Below, in pieces: positions 38,190 through 47,304 of a DNA stretch of 64,000 nucleotides. Positions within the stretch are counted from its first letter, which is position 1; each line of letters starts with the position of its first letter. The stretch is from an uncultured Gammaproteobacteria bacterium (GTDB lineage Bacteria > Pseudomonadota > Gammaproteobacteria > Pseudomonadales > Pseudohongiellaceae): positions 1 through 64,000 of the forward strand of contig CAIOZF010000003.1 of assembly GCA_903862645.1 (NCBI GenBank), read 5' to 3'. A program made the position numbers and the translations under genes. Under the pieces are notes generated by a model. The model ran no database searches and was not told the origin of the DNA. It saw only the letters and a list, made by a program, of their open reading frames with translations.

Positions 38190-40817
38190 ATGAGTAAATC
38201 GTTGGTGATAGTGGAATCGCCCGCCAAGGCGAAAACCATTAACAAGTACCTTGGCAAGGAGTTTGTCGTCAAGTCCAGCGTGGGTCACATCCGTGATCTG
38301 CCGGTCAGTGGCAATGGAGTTGCAGTCTATACCAAGGAGCGGGCAAAAGCTGCCGCAATTACTCGCAAGCTCAGTGCCGATGAAAAATTCGAGCACAAGA
38401 AATCCAAGGCTAGGGAACAGCTGATTGCCCGTATGGGCGTTGACCCCGAGCATGACTGGCGCGCCCATTACGAAATCCTGCCGGGCAAAGAAAAAGTCGT
38501 CTCCGAATTGAAGCGTCTGGCCAAGACCGCTGACACCATCTATCTCGCAACCGACCTTGACCGCGAAGGAGAAGCCATCGCCTGGCACCTCAAGGAAGCG
38601 ATCGGTGGGGACGAGAGTCGCTATAAGCGTGTCGTTTTCAATGAGATCACCAAGAAGGCGATCAACGAGGCTTTCTCCAATCCTGGCGAGCTGGACATGA
38701 AATATGTGCAGGCGCAGCAGGCACGCCGTTTTCTAGATCGCGTCGTGGGCTTCATGGTCTCGCCGCTGCTATGGACGAAAGTAGCCCGCGGCCTGTCAGC
38801 AGGACGTGTGCAGTCGGTGGCGGTCCGCTTGGTGGTCGAGCGCGAGCGCGAGATCCGTGTCTTTATTCCGGAAGAATACTGGGAAGTCTTTGCCGATCTA
38901 AAAGCCGCCAAGCGTGACGAATTGCGCTTTCAGGTAGCCAAACAGTCAGGCGAGAATTTCCGTCCCCCCGATAAGGCGACGACCGACAAGGCGCTAGCTA
39001 AGCTGCACAATGCGACCTATCTGGTCAGCAAGCGTGAAGACAAGCCGACGTCCTCTAAACCCAAAGCTCCATTGATTACTTCCACCCTTCAGCAGGCGGC
39101 CAGTACGCGTCTGGGTTTCGGGGTGAAAAAGACCATGACTCTCGCCCAGCGTCTGTACGAGGCGGGCTATATCACCTATATGCGCACCGACTCGACGCAT
39201 CTGAGCGAAGACGCGGTGACGATGTGCAGAGACTATATTGGCAAGAAATTCGGCAAGCGTTATCTGCCCGAAGAGCCGTTGCGGTACAGCGCCCGCGAGG
39301 GAGCGCAAGAGGCGCACGAGGCCATTCGTCCAACCGAGGTGAATACGGCGGCTACCGACCTGCAGAACATGGAACGCGACGCCGAGCGTCTGTATGCACT
39401 TATCTGGCAGCACTTCGTAGCTTGTCAGATGCCACCGGCACAATATTTGAGCAGCCTCATCTCCGTCACTGCAGGCGAATTCGAGCTGCGCACCAAGGGC
39501 CGCATCATGCAGTTCGATGGCTACATGCGCGTGCTGCCGACCAAGGAAGAAGATGTCGTTCTGCCTGCAGTCGAAGTTGGAGAGACTCTGGCCTTGCAAA
39601 AACTCGACCCAAACCAGCATTTCACCAGGCCGTCGCCGCGCTACACCGAGGCGAGCCTGGTTAAAGAGCTTGAGAAGCGCGGCATAGGTCGACCTTCGAC
39701 CTATGCCGCGATCATCTCCACCATCCAGGAGCGGGGCTATGTGAATGTCGAGAATCGTCGCTTCTATGCCCAAAAGATGGGTGATATCGTGGCCGAACGG
39801 CTGGTCGAGAGTTTCTCGGACCTCATGGACTACGACTTCACTGCCAAGATGGAAGACGAACTGGATCAGGTAGCCGCTGGCAGCCTAGACTGGAAACAGG
39901 TGCTCAATACCTTCTACAAAGGTTTTTCCAGCCAGCTTGATGCGGCGTCTGCAGACGACACTGGCATGCGTGAGAACAAGCCAACGGATACCGATATCCC
40001 CTGTCCCAAGTGCGGGCGTCATATGCAGATTCGCACGGCCTCCACGGGCGTTTTCCTCGGCTGCTCAGGCTATTCGCTGCCACCCAAAGAGCGCTGCAAA
40101 TCCACCATCAATCTGACGCCGGGCGAAGAGGCCATCAGTACCGATGACGCCGAGGAGGCCGAAGAAGCCGAAAACCAGCTGCTGCGTAAGCGTAAACGTT
40201 GCGGTCTGTGCAATTCCGCTATGGACAGTTATCTGATTGATGACAAGCGCAAGCTGCATATCTGCGGGAATAACCCGGATTGCGCGGGGTATGAAGTGGA
40301 AGATGGGGGCTTCAAGATTCGTGGCTACGAAGGCCCACTGATCGAGTGCGACAAGTGTGCCTCCGACATGCAGTTGAAGTCAGGGCGCTTTGGCAAATAT
40401 TTCGGATGCACCAATGAGACCTGCAAGAACACGCGTAAACTGCTGCGCAGTGGCCAGGCGGCGCCACCCAAGGTGCCGCCGGTCGTAATGGCGGAGCTGC
40501 GTTGTGAGAAGGTCGATGACCACTATGTGCTGCGTGATGGGGCCGGCGGCCTGTTCCTGGCAGCGAGCAAATTTCCAAAGAATCGTGAGACCCGAGCACC
40601 ACTGGTGGCCGAACTAGTGGCACATAAGGATGAGCTGGATCCCAAGTATCAGTTCATGGTAGGCGCACCGCAGACCGATGCTGCCGGCAACAAGTCAGTG
40701 ATCCGTTACAGCCGCAAATCGGCTGAGCAGTATGTGCAGACTGAAGTTGACGGCAAACCCACAGGCTGGAAGGCGTTCTACAGGAATGGCCGCTGGGTTG
40801 TGGATCAGCCGAAGTAA
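38190..40817 (+). CDS. topA: DNA topoisomerase I
   Basis: Type IA topoisomerase that relaxes negative supercoils. The N-terminal TOPRIM domain has [17 protein letters not shown] and [18 protein letters not shown]. The active-site tyrosine is in [16 protein letters not shown] near residue 330. [21 protein letters not shown] follows. The C-terminus carries three four-cysteine zinc ribbons ([36 protein letters not shown]), then a basic domain ending [15 protein letters not shown]. The frame is open to 38139, but ATG 38190 gives the universal [15 protein letters not shown] start. The gene converges with lexA. Confidence 0.97.
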   Translation: MSKSLVIVESPAKAKTINKYLGKEFVVKSSVGHIRDLPVSGNGVAVYTKERAKAAAITRKLSADEKFEHKKSKAREQLIARMGVDPEHDWRAHYEILPGKEKVVSELKRLAKTADTIYLATDLDREGEAIAWHLKEAIGGDESRYKRVVFNEITKKAINEAFSNPGELDMKYVQAQQARRFLDRVVGFMVSPLLWTKVARGLSAGRVQSVAVRLVVEREREIRVFIPEEYWEVFADLKAAKRDELRFQVAKQSGENFRPPDKATTDKALAKLHNATYLVSKREDKPTSSKPKAPLITSTLQQAASTRLGFGVKKTMTLAQRLYEAGYITYMRTDSTHLSEDAVTMCRDYIGKKFGKRYLPEEPLRYSAREGAQEAHEAIRPTEVNTAATDLQNMERDAERLYALIWQHFVACQMPPAQYLSSLISVTAGEFELRTKGRIMQFDGYMRVLPTKEEDVVLPAVEVGETLALQKLDPNQHFTRPSPRYTEASLVKELEKRGIGRPSTYAAIISTIQERGYVNVENRRFYAQKMGDIVAERLVESFSDLMDYDFTAKMEDELDQVAAGSLDWKQVLNTFYKGFSSQLDAASADDTGMRENKPTDTDIPCPKCGRHMQIRTASTGVFLGCSGYSLPPKERCKSTINLTPGEEAISTDDAEEAEEAENQLLRKRKRCGLCNSAMDSYLIDDKRKLHICGNNPDCAGYEVEDGGFKIRGYEGPLIECDKCASDMQLKSGRFGKYFGCTNETCKNTRKLLRSGQAAPPKVPPVVMAELRCEKVDDHYVLRDGAGGLFLAASKFPKNRETRAPLVAELVAHKDELDPKYQFMVGAPQTDAAGNKSVIRYSRKSAEQYVQTEVDGKPTGWKAFYRNGRWVVDQPK

Positions 40818-40827
40818 AGGGAGAGTG

Positions 40828-40858
40828 GCGGCGATGAGGAGTCCTTTCTGATCGCCGC
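40828..40858. terminator. Stem between converging topA and lexA
   Basis: GCGGCGAT (40828-40835) and ATCGCCGC (40851-40858) form a perfect 8-bp GC-rich stem with a 15-base loop in the 49-base gap between the topA and lexA stops. There is no T run on either strand. A role as bidirectional 3'-end structure is likely but unproven. Confidence 0.45.
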
Positions 40859-40866
40859 GCAGTTCG

Positions 40867-41475
40867 TCAGAGGCTGCGTCGTATAACCCCGACACTGATC
40901 CCTTCAATCGTGAATTGCTGATAGCGCAAATCTACCTCTATCGGGGCGAAATCATCATTCTCAGCGATGAGTTGCAGCTTGAACTTGTTGCGTCCTTTCA
41001 AGAGACGTTTCACCGTGACGTCCTCGTCAATCCGAGCGACTACGATGTCCCCCGAGTCGGCTTCAGTCGTCTTGTGCACGGCCAGAAGGTCGCCATCATT
41101 AATCCCGATCTTGATCATGCTATTGCCCTTTACGGTCAGCAGAAAGTCGGCACGGGGACGGAAGAAGTTTGGTGGAATGTCACAGTAGTCATCGATCGAC
41201 TCGATCGCCAGAATCGGACTGCCGGCAGCGACCTGCCCGATGATAGGCAGACCGGCATGTTCCACGGCCGGGAGGCGAATGCCGCGTGACGTGCCTGGAA
41301 TCATCTCAATGGCCTGTTTCTTCTCCAGCGCACGAAGGTGTTCCTCCGCAGCGTTGGGAGATTTGAATCCCATCTTTTTGGCAATTTCCGAGCGAGTCGG
41401 CGGGAAGCCGGTTTCCTGCTGGTAGTCTTTGATATAAGCAAGTATCTCGGCTTGACGCGGGGTAAGGTTGATCAT
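40867..41475 (-). CDS. lexA: LexA SOS repressor
   Basis: Autoproteolytic repressor of the SOS regulon, 203 residues. The N-terminal winged helix ([46 protein letters not shown]) is followed by the cleavage site Ala84-Gly85 in QVAAGSP and the Ser119/Lys156 dyad in KGNSMIK and VTVKRLLKG. Numbering is the same as in E. coli LexA. The frame is open to 41586, but ATG 41475 gives the family N-terminus MINLTPRQ. A perfect SOS box lies 41 bases upstream, showing autoregulation. Neither sulA nor psrA, common neighbours in Pseudomonas, is present. Confidence 0.97.
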   Translation of the reverse strand: MINLTPRQAEILAYIKDYQQETGFPPTRSEIAKKMGFKSPNAAEEHLRALEKKQAIEMIPGTSRGIRLPAVEHAGLPIIGQVAAGSPILAIESIDDYCDIPPNFFRPRADFLLTVKGNSMIKIGINDGDLLAVHKTTEADSGDIVVARIDEDVTVKRLLKGRNKFKLQLIAENDDFAPIEVDLRYQQFTIEGISVGVIRRSL

Positions 41476-41515
41476 GGTGTCATGGCCTGTCGACTGTGGA
41501 GGTGCGGATGGAATG

Positions 41516-41531
41516 CTGTAATTATATACAG
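41516..41531. promoter_or_regulatory. LexA operator (SOS box)
   Basis: CTGTAATTATATACAG fits the gammaproteobacterial LexA consensus CTGT-N8-ACAG exactly. It overlaps the -10 hexamer of the lexA promoter on the minus strand, so bound LexA would block RNA polymerase. It lies 127 bases ahead of the divergent nagZ, which may or may not respond. Confidence 0.9.
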
Positions 41532-41548
41532 CTATCTGCGGATGACAA
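41521..41548 (-). promoter_or_regulatory. lexA promoter
   Basis: On the minus strand TTGTCA (41548-41543) and a consensus TATAAT (41526-41521) are spaced by 16 bases. The -10 is embedded in the SOS box. Transcription would start near 41514, leaving a leader of roughly 40 bases. Confidence 0.75.
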
Positions 41549-41657
41549 GTGCTTTGCTCGTCCAACCCGAATTTGTGATAATCCACCGTGCTGATCGACG
41601 CGCCGATCCTATTGCTTCAACCGCCCCGCACCGGCCCAGGAGGCCGCGCAATTCGCC

Positions 41658-42722
41658 ATGACAACGACAATCAGTCACAACCTTCCATCTTCCTCGACTC
41701 GTGCCCATGGAGTCCTCATGCTCGATCTCCATGGCCTGCAGTTACAGGCGGCAGAGCGCGATCTTTTGAATGCGGCACAGGTGGGCGGGGTCATCCTGTT
41801 TGCACGCAACTATACCGATCCGCAGCAATTGCAGGCGCTGACAGCAGAAATCAGGGCTTGCAATCCCGAACTATTGATCGCCGTGGACCAGGAGGGCGGC
41901 AGGGTGCAGCGCCTGCAGAAGGGCTTCACGCGACTGCCGCCGATGTTGGAGTTTTCGCGCTGCTGGGACGAAGATCCCGGCCTGGCGATCGAACAGGCGA
42001 TGCAATGCGGTTGGCTCATGGCTGCCGAGGTGCTGGCCAGTGGCATCGATTTCAGTTTTGCCCCCGTACTGGACCTGCACAGCGGTCTGAGTCAGATAAT
42101 TGGCAATCGCGCCTTCGCCAGTGATCCGCAGCGCGTCAGCATCCTGGCCGGCGCCTTCATGAGTGGAATGCACGATGCCGGCATGGCGACCACGGGAAAA
42201 CACTTTCCCGGTCATGGCAATGTCGTGGCGGATTCCCACACCGATATCCCAATAGATTCCCGGAGCCTTGTCCAGATTCGCGAGCAGGATCTGCAACCTT
42301 TTGCCCGCTGTGTTGAGCGGCTCGACGCCGTCATGCCCGCACATGTGATCTACCAACAGGTAGACCCTGCCTGTGCCGGTTTTTCCAAGTACTGGCTGCA
42401 GACTGTCCTGCGTGGCGAGTTGGGCTTCGACGGCGTGATCTTCAGTGATGATCTGGTGATGGCGGGCGCTGCCGCAGCAGGTGGTATGGAGCAGCGCATC
42501 GATGCCGCACTGAGCGCAGGATGTGACATGATTCTGGTCTGCAATGACCGCAACCAGGCGCTAAGGGCATTGGCGCATCTGGAACACCTGGCGGTGCCGG
42601 GAAATCCGCGCTTGAAACGCATGCAGCGACGTCAGCACTGGACCCCGGCACTGCTGCAGCAATCCGAGCAATGGGGCAGGGCCAGAACCATGGTGGAAGA
42701 ATTGACCCGGGAGGCATCATGA
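41658..42722 (+). CDS. nagZ: Beta-N-acetylhexosaminidase
   Basis: Cytoplasmic glycoside hydrolase family 3 enzyme that removes GlcNAc from anhydromuropeptides in peptidoglycan recycling; it affects AmpC induction in bacteria that have AmpR. Visible are GVLMLDLHGLQL, VGGVILFARNYTDP, LLIAVDQEGGRVQRLQKGFTRLP, the catalytic loop TGKHFPGHGNVVADSHTD with its histidine, and the nucleophile aspartate in GVIFSDDLVMAGA. The 354 residues include about 15 extra at the N-terminus; AGGAGG lies 14 bases before ATG 41658, a long spacing. Its stop overlaps the hpt start as ATGA. Confidence 0.95.
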   Translation: MTTTISHNLPSSSTRAHGVLMLDLHGLQLQAAERDLLNAAQVGGVILFARNYTDPQQLQALTAEIRACNPELLIAVDQEGGRVQRLQKGFTRLPPMLEFSRCWDEDPGLAIEQAMQCGWLMAAEVLASGIDFSFAPVLDLHSGLSQIIGNRAFASDPQRVSILAGAFMSGMHDAGMATTGKHFPGHGNVVADSHTDIPIDSRSLVQIREQDLQPFARCVERLDAVMPAHVIYQQVDPACAGFSKYWLQTVLRGELGFDGVIFSDDLVMAGAAAAGGMEQRIDAALSAGCDMILVCNDRNQALRALAHLEHLAVPGNPRLKRMQRRQHWTPALLQQSEQWGRARTMVEELTREAS

Positions 42723-43267
42723 TCGAAGAATTGCAACGTGTCCTGCAGGAAGCGCGCTGTTTGTACACTGAACAAGAGGTGGAAGCCGCGCTGGACCGCA
42801 TGGCGGAGGCCATTACCCATGAGCTGGCAGATAGTAATCCCCTGGTGTTGAGTGTCATGACGGGAGCGATAGTCGTCACGGGGAAGCTGTTGGCCCGGCT
42901 GGTATTCCCCCTACAGGTTGATTATCTGCATGCGAGTCGCTATCGGGAGAGACTCACCGGCACCGACGTGCATTGGAAGGCGTATCCATCGATTCCGTTG
43001 CGCGGGCGCACGGTGCTGATCGTCGATGACATTCTCGATGAGGGTGACACCCTGGCGGCTATCGTCAACTATTGCCTGCAACAACGGGCTGCATCTGTCA
43101 GGTGCGCGGTATTGGTGGATAAACAGCACGATCGCCGTACCCCGGTCATGCCAAAGGCCGATTTCACTGCTCTGGTGGCTCCTGACAGCTACCTGTTCGG
43201 ATACGGGATGGATTACAAGGGCTACCTGCGCAATGCCGCTGGCATCTATGCCGTGGCAGGAACCTGA
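42719..43267 (+). CDS. hpt: Hypoxanthine-guanine phosphoribosyltransferase
   Basis: Purine salvage enzyme of 182 residues. The PRPP-binding signature is TVLIVDDILDEGDTLAAIV, preceded by LSVMTGAIVVTGKLLARL and the flexible loop region LHASRYRERL. The base-binding part is DSYLFGYGMDYKGYLRN. ATG 42719 has GGGAGG just upstream and overlaps the nagZ stop. The same pairing with nagZ is found in several marine gammaproteobacteria. The last 22 bases overlap the end of the convergent mnmH gene. Confidence 0.92.
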   Translation: MIEELQRVLQEARCLYTEQEVEAALDRMAEAITHELADSNPLVLSVMTGAIVVTGKLLARLVFPLQVDYLHASRYRERLTGTDVHWKAYPSIPLRGRTVLIVDDILDEGDTLAAIVNYCLQQRAASVRCAVLVDKQHDRRTPVMPKADFTALVAPDSYLFGYGMDYKGYLRNAAGIYAVAGT

Positions 43268-44331
43268 GCCCAGGCCAGGAACTCGTCGGGGCTGCCCTCG
43301 AAGACAGTTACGGCCTGCCGCTTCGACAGCTGGTAGGCATACATCGGGTCGTAATAGTGCTGCAGCAGCTTGACGATCCACATGGCGTGGGCCTCGGTGC
43401 TGCCAGACTGCGACTGCACGCGCAGAGCCTCCTGCATATCCCCAACCACTTCCTGATAGCGATCTCCTCCCAGGCGTCTTTGAATGCGCGCCAGGCTGCC
43501 CAGCAGGTATTGTGAAAATTGCACAAAGCCCAGGTCCGGATCGAGTCGTTGAAATTCGCGAAGATTCTCACAGATGTAGTCATTCAGAATGGTATTGGTG
43601 CGGGCTTCCAGTGGGGCGCGAATCAGTGCCAGCGGGGCTTGCCTCATGCTGTCGTAGAGTTGGTGCGGTAGTGACAACGAGCCAATCGCCTTACTCTCAT
43701 CTTCCAGATACCAGACGCCTGCGCCAAGCAATGACAACTTCAGAAAGCGCAGCGCCAGCGCATTCTCAAAATCTATCTGTGCCGGCTGGCCGCTCAACTG
43801 ACTGCCGAAGGCGGAACCTCGATGTCCCGCCAGGCCCTCCAGATCTGCCGATGCGGCAAGCTTGTTGAGCAGCGCTGTCTTACCGGATCCAGTTGGTCCT
43901 GCCACCACGACAAAGCGCTGTATTGCGCAGGTTTCCTCCATTGTTTCCAGCAAATAGTGCCGCAAGGCCTTGTAGCCTCCGGGGACGCGTGCAATCTGCA
44001 CTCCGACGTCTGCCAGCCATTGCTGCACAATCTGCGAACGTAAACCCCCTCTGAAACAATAGAGCCAACCTCGCGGATGTTCCTTGTGCCATACCTGCCA
44101 TGCTGCGAGGCGTTCTTCTTTGGTGGAACCACTGACCAGGCGGTGCCCCAGCTCGATCGCGGCCTGCTGTCCCAACTGCTGGTATGCGGAACCAACGCGG
44201 CGTCTTTCGTCATCGTTCAACAGCGGCAGATTGGTGGCCAAAGGAAAGGCGCCTTTGATGAATTCGGCCGGCGCGCGGACGTCCAGCACTGGAATATCGT
44301 CGAGAAAGAGTGAGCGGTAAAGACTGCGCAT
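43246..44331 (-). CDS. mnmH: tRNA 2-selenouridine/geranyl-2-thiouridine synthase
   Basis: Replaces sulfur by selenium at the wobble 2-thiouridine of Lys, Glu and Gln tRNAs, via a geranylated intermediate. The rhodanese domain holds the catalytic Cys92 in YCFRGGLRSQIVQQW. The P-loop GPTGSGKT lies at about 145-152, followed by DLEGLAGHRGSAFG and a C-terminal HYYDPMYAYQL block. The frame is open to 44439, but ATG 44331 gives the family N-terminus and has GAGGA at good distance. The enzyme needs selenophosphate, so selD should be elsewhere in the genome. Confidence 0.94.
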   Translation of the reverse strand: MRSLYRSLFLDDIPVLDVRAPAEFIKGAFPLATNLPLLNDDERRRVGSAYQQLGQQAAIELGHRLVSGSTKEERLAAWQVWHKEHPRGWLYCFRGGLRSQIVQQWLADVGVQIARVPGGYKALRHYLLETMEETCAIQRFVVVAGPTGSGKTALLNKLAASADLEGLAGHRGSAFGSQLSGQPAQIDFENALALRFLKLSLLGAGVWYLEDESKAIGSLSLPHQLYDSMRQAPLALIRAPLEARTNTILNDYICENLREFQRLDPDLGFVQFSQYLLGSLARIQRRLGGDRYQEVVGDMQEALRVQSQSGSTEAHAMWIVKLLQHYYDPMYAYQLSKRQAVTVFEGSPDEFLAWAQVPATA

Positions 44332-44457
44332 TGCGTCCTCTGAGCGTTCAAGCTCTGTAAAAGGCGGTCGATATATCACGGATAGAAGCACAGCGACAAG
44401 GAGAATCCACGACATGACGAATGTCAGGATAACAAGCACACGCGCAAAGGGCCGAAT

Positions 44458-46056
44458 ATGAGGGGTGTTTCCTATTCAGCGCGCGCACCGGGCTGGTGGT
44501 GGCCGTTGCGCCACCATCGAAGGTCGCTGCTGTGGGGCGGTATGCCTGCTGCTGTTGCTGTCGCTATTCTGTTTGCCTTGCTGGAACCGGTGTTCGAATC
44601 GAGAGCCTTAATTGAGGTCAAGGTACCGAGCCAGATCCAGAACGCCGTACTCGCCCAACCCACCTCTCTTGGTGCTGCACCGCTGCAGCACAGCGCTCAG
44701 TTACTGCACGCCGAGTTCATGAACACGCAGCGCGAGATTGTGGCGTCTTCCGCGGTCGCGGGTGTCTGGCGTGAGTCCCTGCGTGTCGAGGTGGTACCAC
44801 AGACACATATTCTAGCCGTGCACTATCAGGCACATGGTCCCCAATTGGCGCGCCAGGGGGCAGACTCCATCGTCAATGCGTATGTCGACTTTACCGCCCG
44901 CAGCCAGGTTGAGCAGATCTCCGAGGCTACCGCCTTACTGATGAAGAAACTGGACTGGGTGGTCGGTGCACCGGCATTGCGACTGCGGGACGTCGGTATT
45001 GTCGAAGAGCCCTTTACGGGCCTGCCAGACAGCGCTGAACTACCCCTGGTCGCGCTGGAGGACTCCGGCTCGCTTAGTAGACTGCTCGGTACCACGCTCG
45101 TGCAGACAGCGGTGGAGAGTTACGATCAGTCGTTTGCCAATCTGACTTCGGCGCGCGTCATTGATCCGGCAAACCTACCACAACAACCATTGCAGGGCCC
45201 GCATCCGTTCTGGATTCTACTCGGCTATTTCATCGCGGTGGCGGTACCGGCGGGCGTGCTGGTTGCCAGATTCCACTGGCGCAACACGCTGGACTTTGAC
45301 CAGGATGTGCCGCGGCAGCTAGGGCTGCCTTGTCTCGGCAGCCTCCCATTTGTTCAGATTGGCCCAGAGCAGCCGGCTGGCACAGATGACGCCTTCACCG
45401 GAGCCATAAATGGCTTGCGGAACGCTGTTCAATTGCTGCGTCCGCCTCGGGAGACATTGGAGCAATTTCCCCGGGGCAGAATCATCCTTGTAACCTCTGG
45501 TAGCAAGGGGGAGGGCAAAACGATGTTGGCGGTCAACCTCGCACTGGCGCTGGGGCGAATGGAGAAAGTATTACTGATAGATGCGGACATGCGCGCCAAC
45601 CGCAGCTGTGCAGGGTTGCCGATTGGTGCGCCGGGTTTGTCGCATCTGATTGCTGGCGCCGCTCAGCTCAGGGATTGTGTCCACAGCCAGGTCGACAAGG
45701 GTATCGATGTTATTCCCGCCGGAATCATGCCTCCCCATCCACATGAACTGCTGGCTAGCAAACGCTTTCGCAGGGTGCTCGACACGCTTGAGCGACGCTA
45801 TGGCGCCATCGTGATCGATGCCCCTGCACTGGATGACGCCAGGGATACTCTGCAACTGGCTCGCCACTGCAGTGACCTCCTCTTCGTTGCCGCTGCTGGG
45901 ACTACTACTGTCGCCGATGCCAGAGGCCATCTCGCGCAAATGCGGGAGAATGGTGTGCAGGTCAGCGGAGTGGTCCTCAACAGAATGTCGTTTAACTCAG
46001 AGACACTTGCCTACATGGCCAAGGCATCTCTACCGAATCTCACCCATGGCATGTAA
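44458..46056 (+). CDS. Wzz/Wzc-like chain-length and BY-kinase protein
   Basis: A 532-residue inner-membrane protein resembling polysaccharide co-polymerases fused to a bacterial tyrosine kinase domain. A helix near 28-45 and another near 245-265 (PFWILLGYFIAVAVPAGVLVA) bound a short periplasmic Wzz region. The cytoplasmic part has Walker A VTSGSKGEGKTMLAVNLALAL, Walker A' VLLIDADMRANRS and Walker B AIVIDAPALDDA. The tyrosine-rich C-terminal cluster of Wzc is absent, ending SLPNLTHGM, so autophosphorylation there is impossible. No glycosyltransferase or export gene is adjacent. Confidence 0.84.
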   Translation: MRGVSYSARAPGWWWPLRHHRRSLLWGGMPAAVAVAILFALLEPVFESRALIEVKVPSQIQNAVLAQPTSLGAAPLQHSAQLLHAEFMNTQREIVASSAVAGVWRESLRVEVVPQTHILAVHYQAHGPQLARQGADSIVNAYVDFTARSQVEQISEATALLMKKLDWVVGAPALRLRDVGIVEEPFTGLPDSAELPLVALEDSGSLSRLLGTTLVQTAVESYDQSFANLTSARVIDPANLPQQPLQGPHPFWILLGYFIAVAVPAGVLVARFHWRNTLDFDQDVPRQLGLPCLGSLPFVQIGPEQPAGTDDAFTGAINGLRNAVQLLRPPRETLEQFPRGRIILVTSGSKGEGKTMLAVNLALALGRMEKVLLIDADMRANRSCAGLPIGAPGLSHLIAGAAQLRDCVHSQVDKGIDVIPAGIMPPHPHELLASKRFRRVLDTLERRYGAIVIDAPALDDARDTLQLARHCSDLLFVAAAGTTTVADARGHLAQMRENGVQVSGVVLNRMSFNSETLAYMAKASLPNLTHGM

Positions 46057-46118
46057 CAAGGGTTTTTCAATAACCGGCAGGGCAGCAGCTCGAACGCTGC
46101 AGGGGTAAGGGTTTTCGC

Positions 46119-46493
46119 ATGAATCTGGATGAATTGCAGGCAATGCTCGATACCGTTGGCAATGCCACGCAGAGGCAATCAGCCAGGGCTGTTGGTGTCA
46201 CTGCGTCCGTCGCTTCCCCGGTCGTCCCCTCGGTCGTAACTTCGGCGGCCGCCAGTGTTGCACGCACTCAGTCCACCGTCAGGCTAGTTCCAAAGCCTGC
46301 ACCGGGTGATTTAAGCGAATCAGTGGGAGTCTCAGCACCGCTCTCACTGCATGAACGAATGCAGGAGATCGAGATGGCACAGAAGTTGGGTTACCTGTTG
46401 TGTAGATGCAGCTGGCCTCCCCAGATCATGGTGCTCACGGGTGCCGATCATGTTTACCGTTGTCGGCGTTGCTCCCGAGTGCGGGAGATGTAG
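46119..46493 (+). CDS. Small protein with C-terminal four-cysteine motif
   Basis: Unrecognised protein of 124 residues. It has a short helical start (MNLDELQAMLDTVGNA), an Ala/Val/Ser-rich middle of low complexity, then a helix (LSLHERMQEIEMAQKLGY). The C-terminus has two close cysteine pairs, LCRCSW and YRCRRCSRVREM, spaced by about 18 residues, which suggests a small zinc ribbon. No signal peptide is seen. It starts 62 bases after the kinase-like gene and may be co-transcribed. ATG 46119 has only a weak purine-rich GGGTAAGGG upstream. Codon pattern and length support a real gene. Confidence 0.6.
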   Translation: MNLDELQAMLDTVGNATQRQSARAVGVTASVASPVVPSVVTSAAASVARTQSTVRLVPKPAPGDLSESVGVSAPLSLHERMQEIEMAQKLGYLLCRCSWPPQIMVLTGADHVYRCRRCSRVREM

Positions 46494-46581
46494 GGTTGGC
46501 AAGTAAAATGCTTGGATCGGGTGCCCAGTGTTTTACCGGCAGTGTCTTGCCGGGCACAGAATGACGAGAGGTTGCGCGATC

Positions 46582-47250
46582 ATGTTGAAATTTTCCTTGC
46601 TGGCTGTCGGTGTGATTCCGCTGCTTTCCTGCACCGGGATACAGATGCTCTATAACGACGGACTGGCCATCTCCGGACAGGTCGGCCTAAGCACAGAGCA
46701 TCATGTTGAGCGGAACGGCCACTGGGTCCTGCCACCGGACACCAGCTTCTACGTGGCGATGAGCGGGATCAATGAGCTGTTGATTCAGAGCCCCCCTGTC
46801 GTTGCTGCCGGAGAACTATCGACAGAAGCTATGGACCCAAGTACGCCGCCTGATCACGTCAGTGACCTGCTTATGAACGAGATCGGCCTGCGCTTTCCAA
46901 GAGTGATGCGGGCGGGGCAGGCGGAGTCACTCTACGATGCCCGTCAGAGCGCCCTCAATATTGGTCTGGACTACGTGGTGTATCCGCGCCTGCTGCTGTG
47001 GGAAGACACTGCCGGCACCTGGTCGGAAATCGCCGACACCTTGCGCTATACAGAGGCGCCCGTCCTGTTGAATGGATTCGGTCTCGACCGTGCCCGCCTG
47101 CAGCTTACTGTGCTGGAAACCACCAGCGGCCGCATCATGGATGTAGTTGCCATTGACAGCCGGGGAGGGGTGTTGACCCTCTACGAAGAAACCCCTCAGC
47201 GCCTGCTTGCTTCCGCACTTGGCCGTTATGTTGACAGTCTGGTACCTTGA
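46582..47250 (+). CDS. DUF4823 lipoprotein
   Basis: Predicted lipoprotein. From ATG 46582 the signal peptide is MLKFSLLAVGVIPLLSC, with the lipobox cysteine at residue 17. The body matches the DUF4823 family, chiefly ALNIGLDYVVYPRLLLWEDTAGTWSEIADT and a C-terminal RARLQLTVLETTSGRIMDVVAIDS. Function is unknown. The frame is open to 46528. I prefer 46582 because GAGGT sits nine bases upstream and the signal peptide is then typical; ATG 46561 would add seven residues. Confidence 0.78.
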   Translation: MLKFSLLAVGVIPLLSCTGIQMLYNDGLAISGQVGLSTEHHVERNGHWVLPPDTSFYVAMSGINELLIQSPPVVAAGELSTEAMDPSTPPDHVSDLLMNEIGLRFPRVMRAGQAESLYDARQSALNIGLDYVVYPRLLLWEDTAGTWSEIADTLRYTEAPVLLNGFGLDRARLQLTVLETTSGRIMDVVAIDSRGGVLTLYEETPQRLLASALGRYVDSLVP

Positions 47251-47304
47251 TTCCGCGCATGTGGCCCTTCCGGGCTGACACGCAATGCGGAAATCTCTCA
47301 GGCC

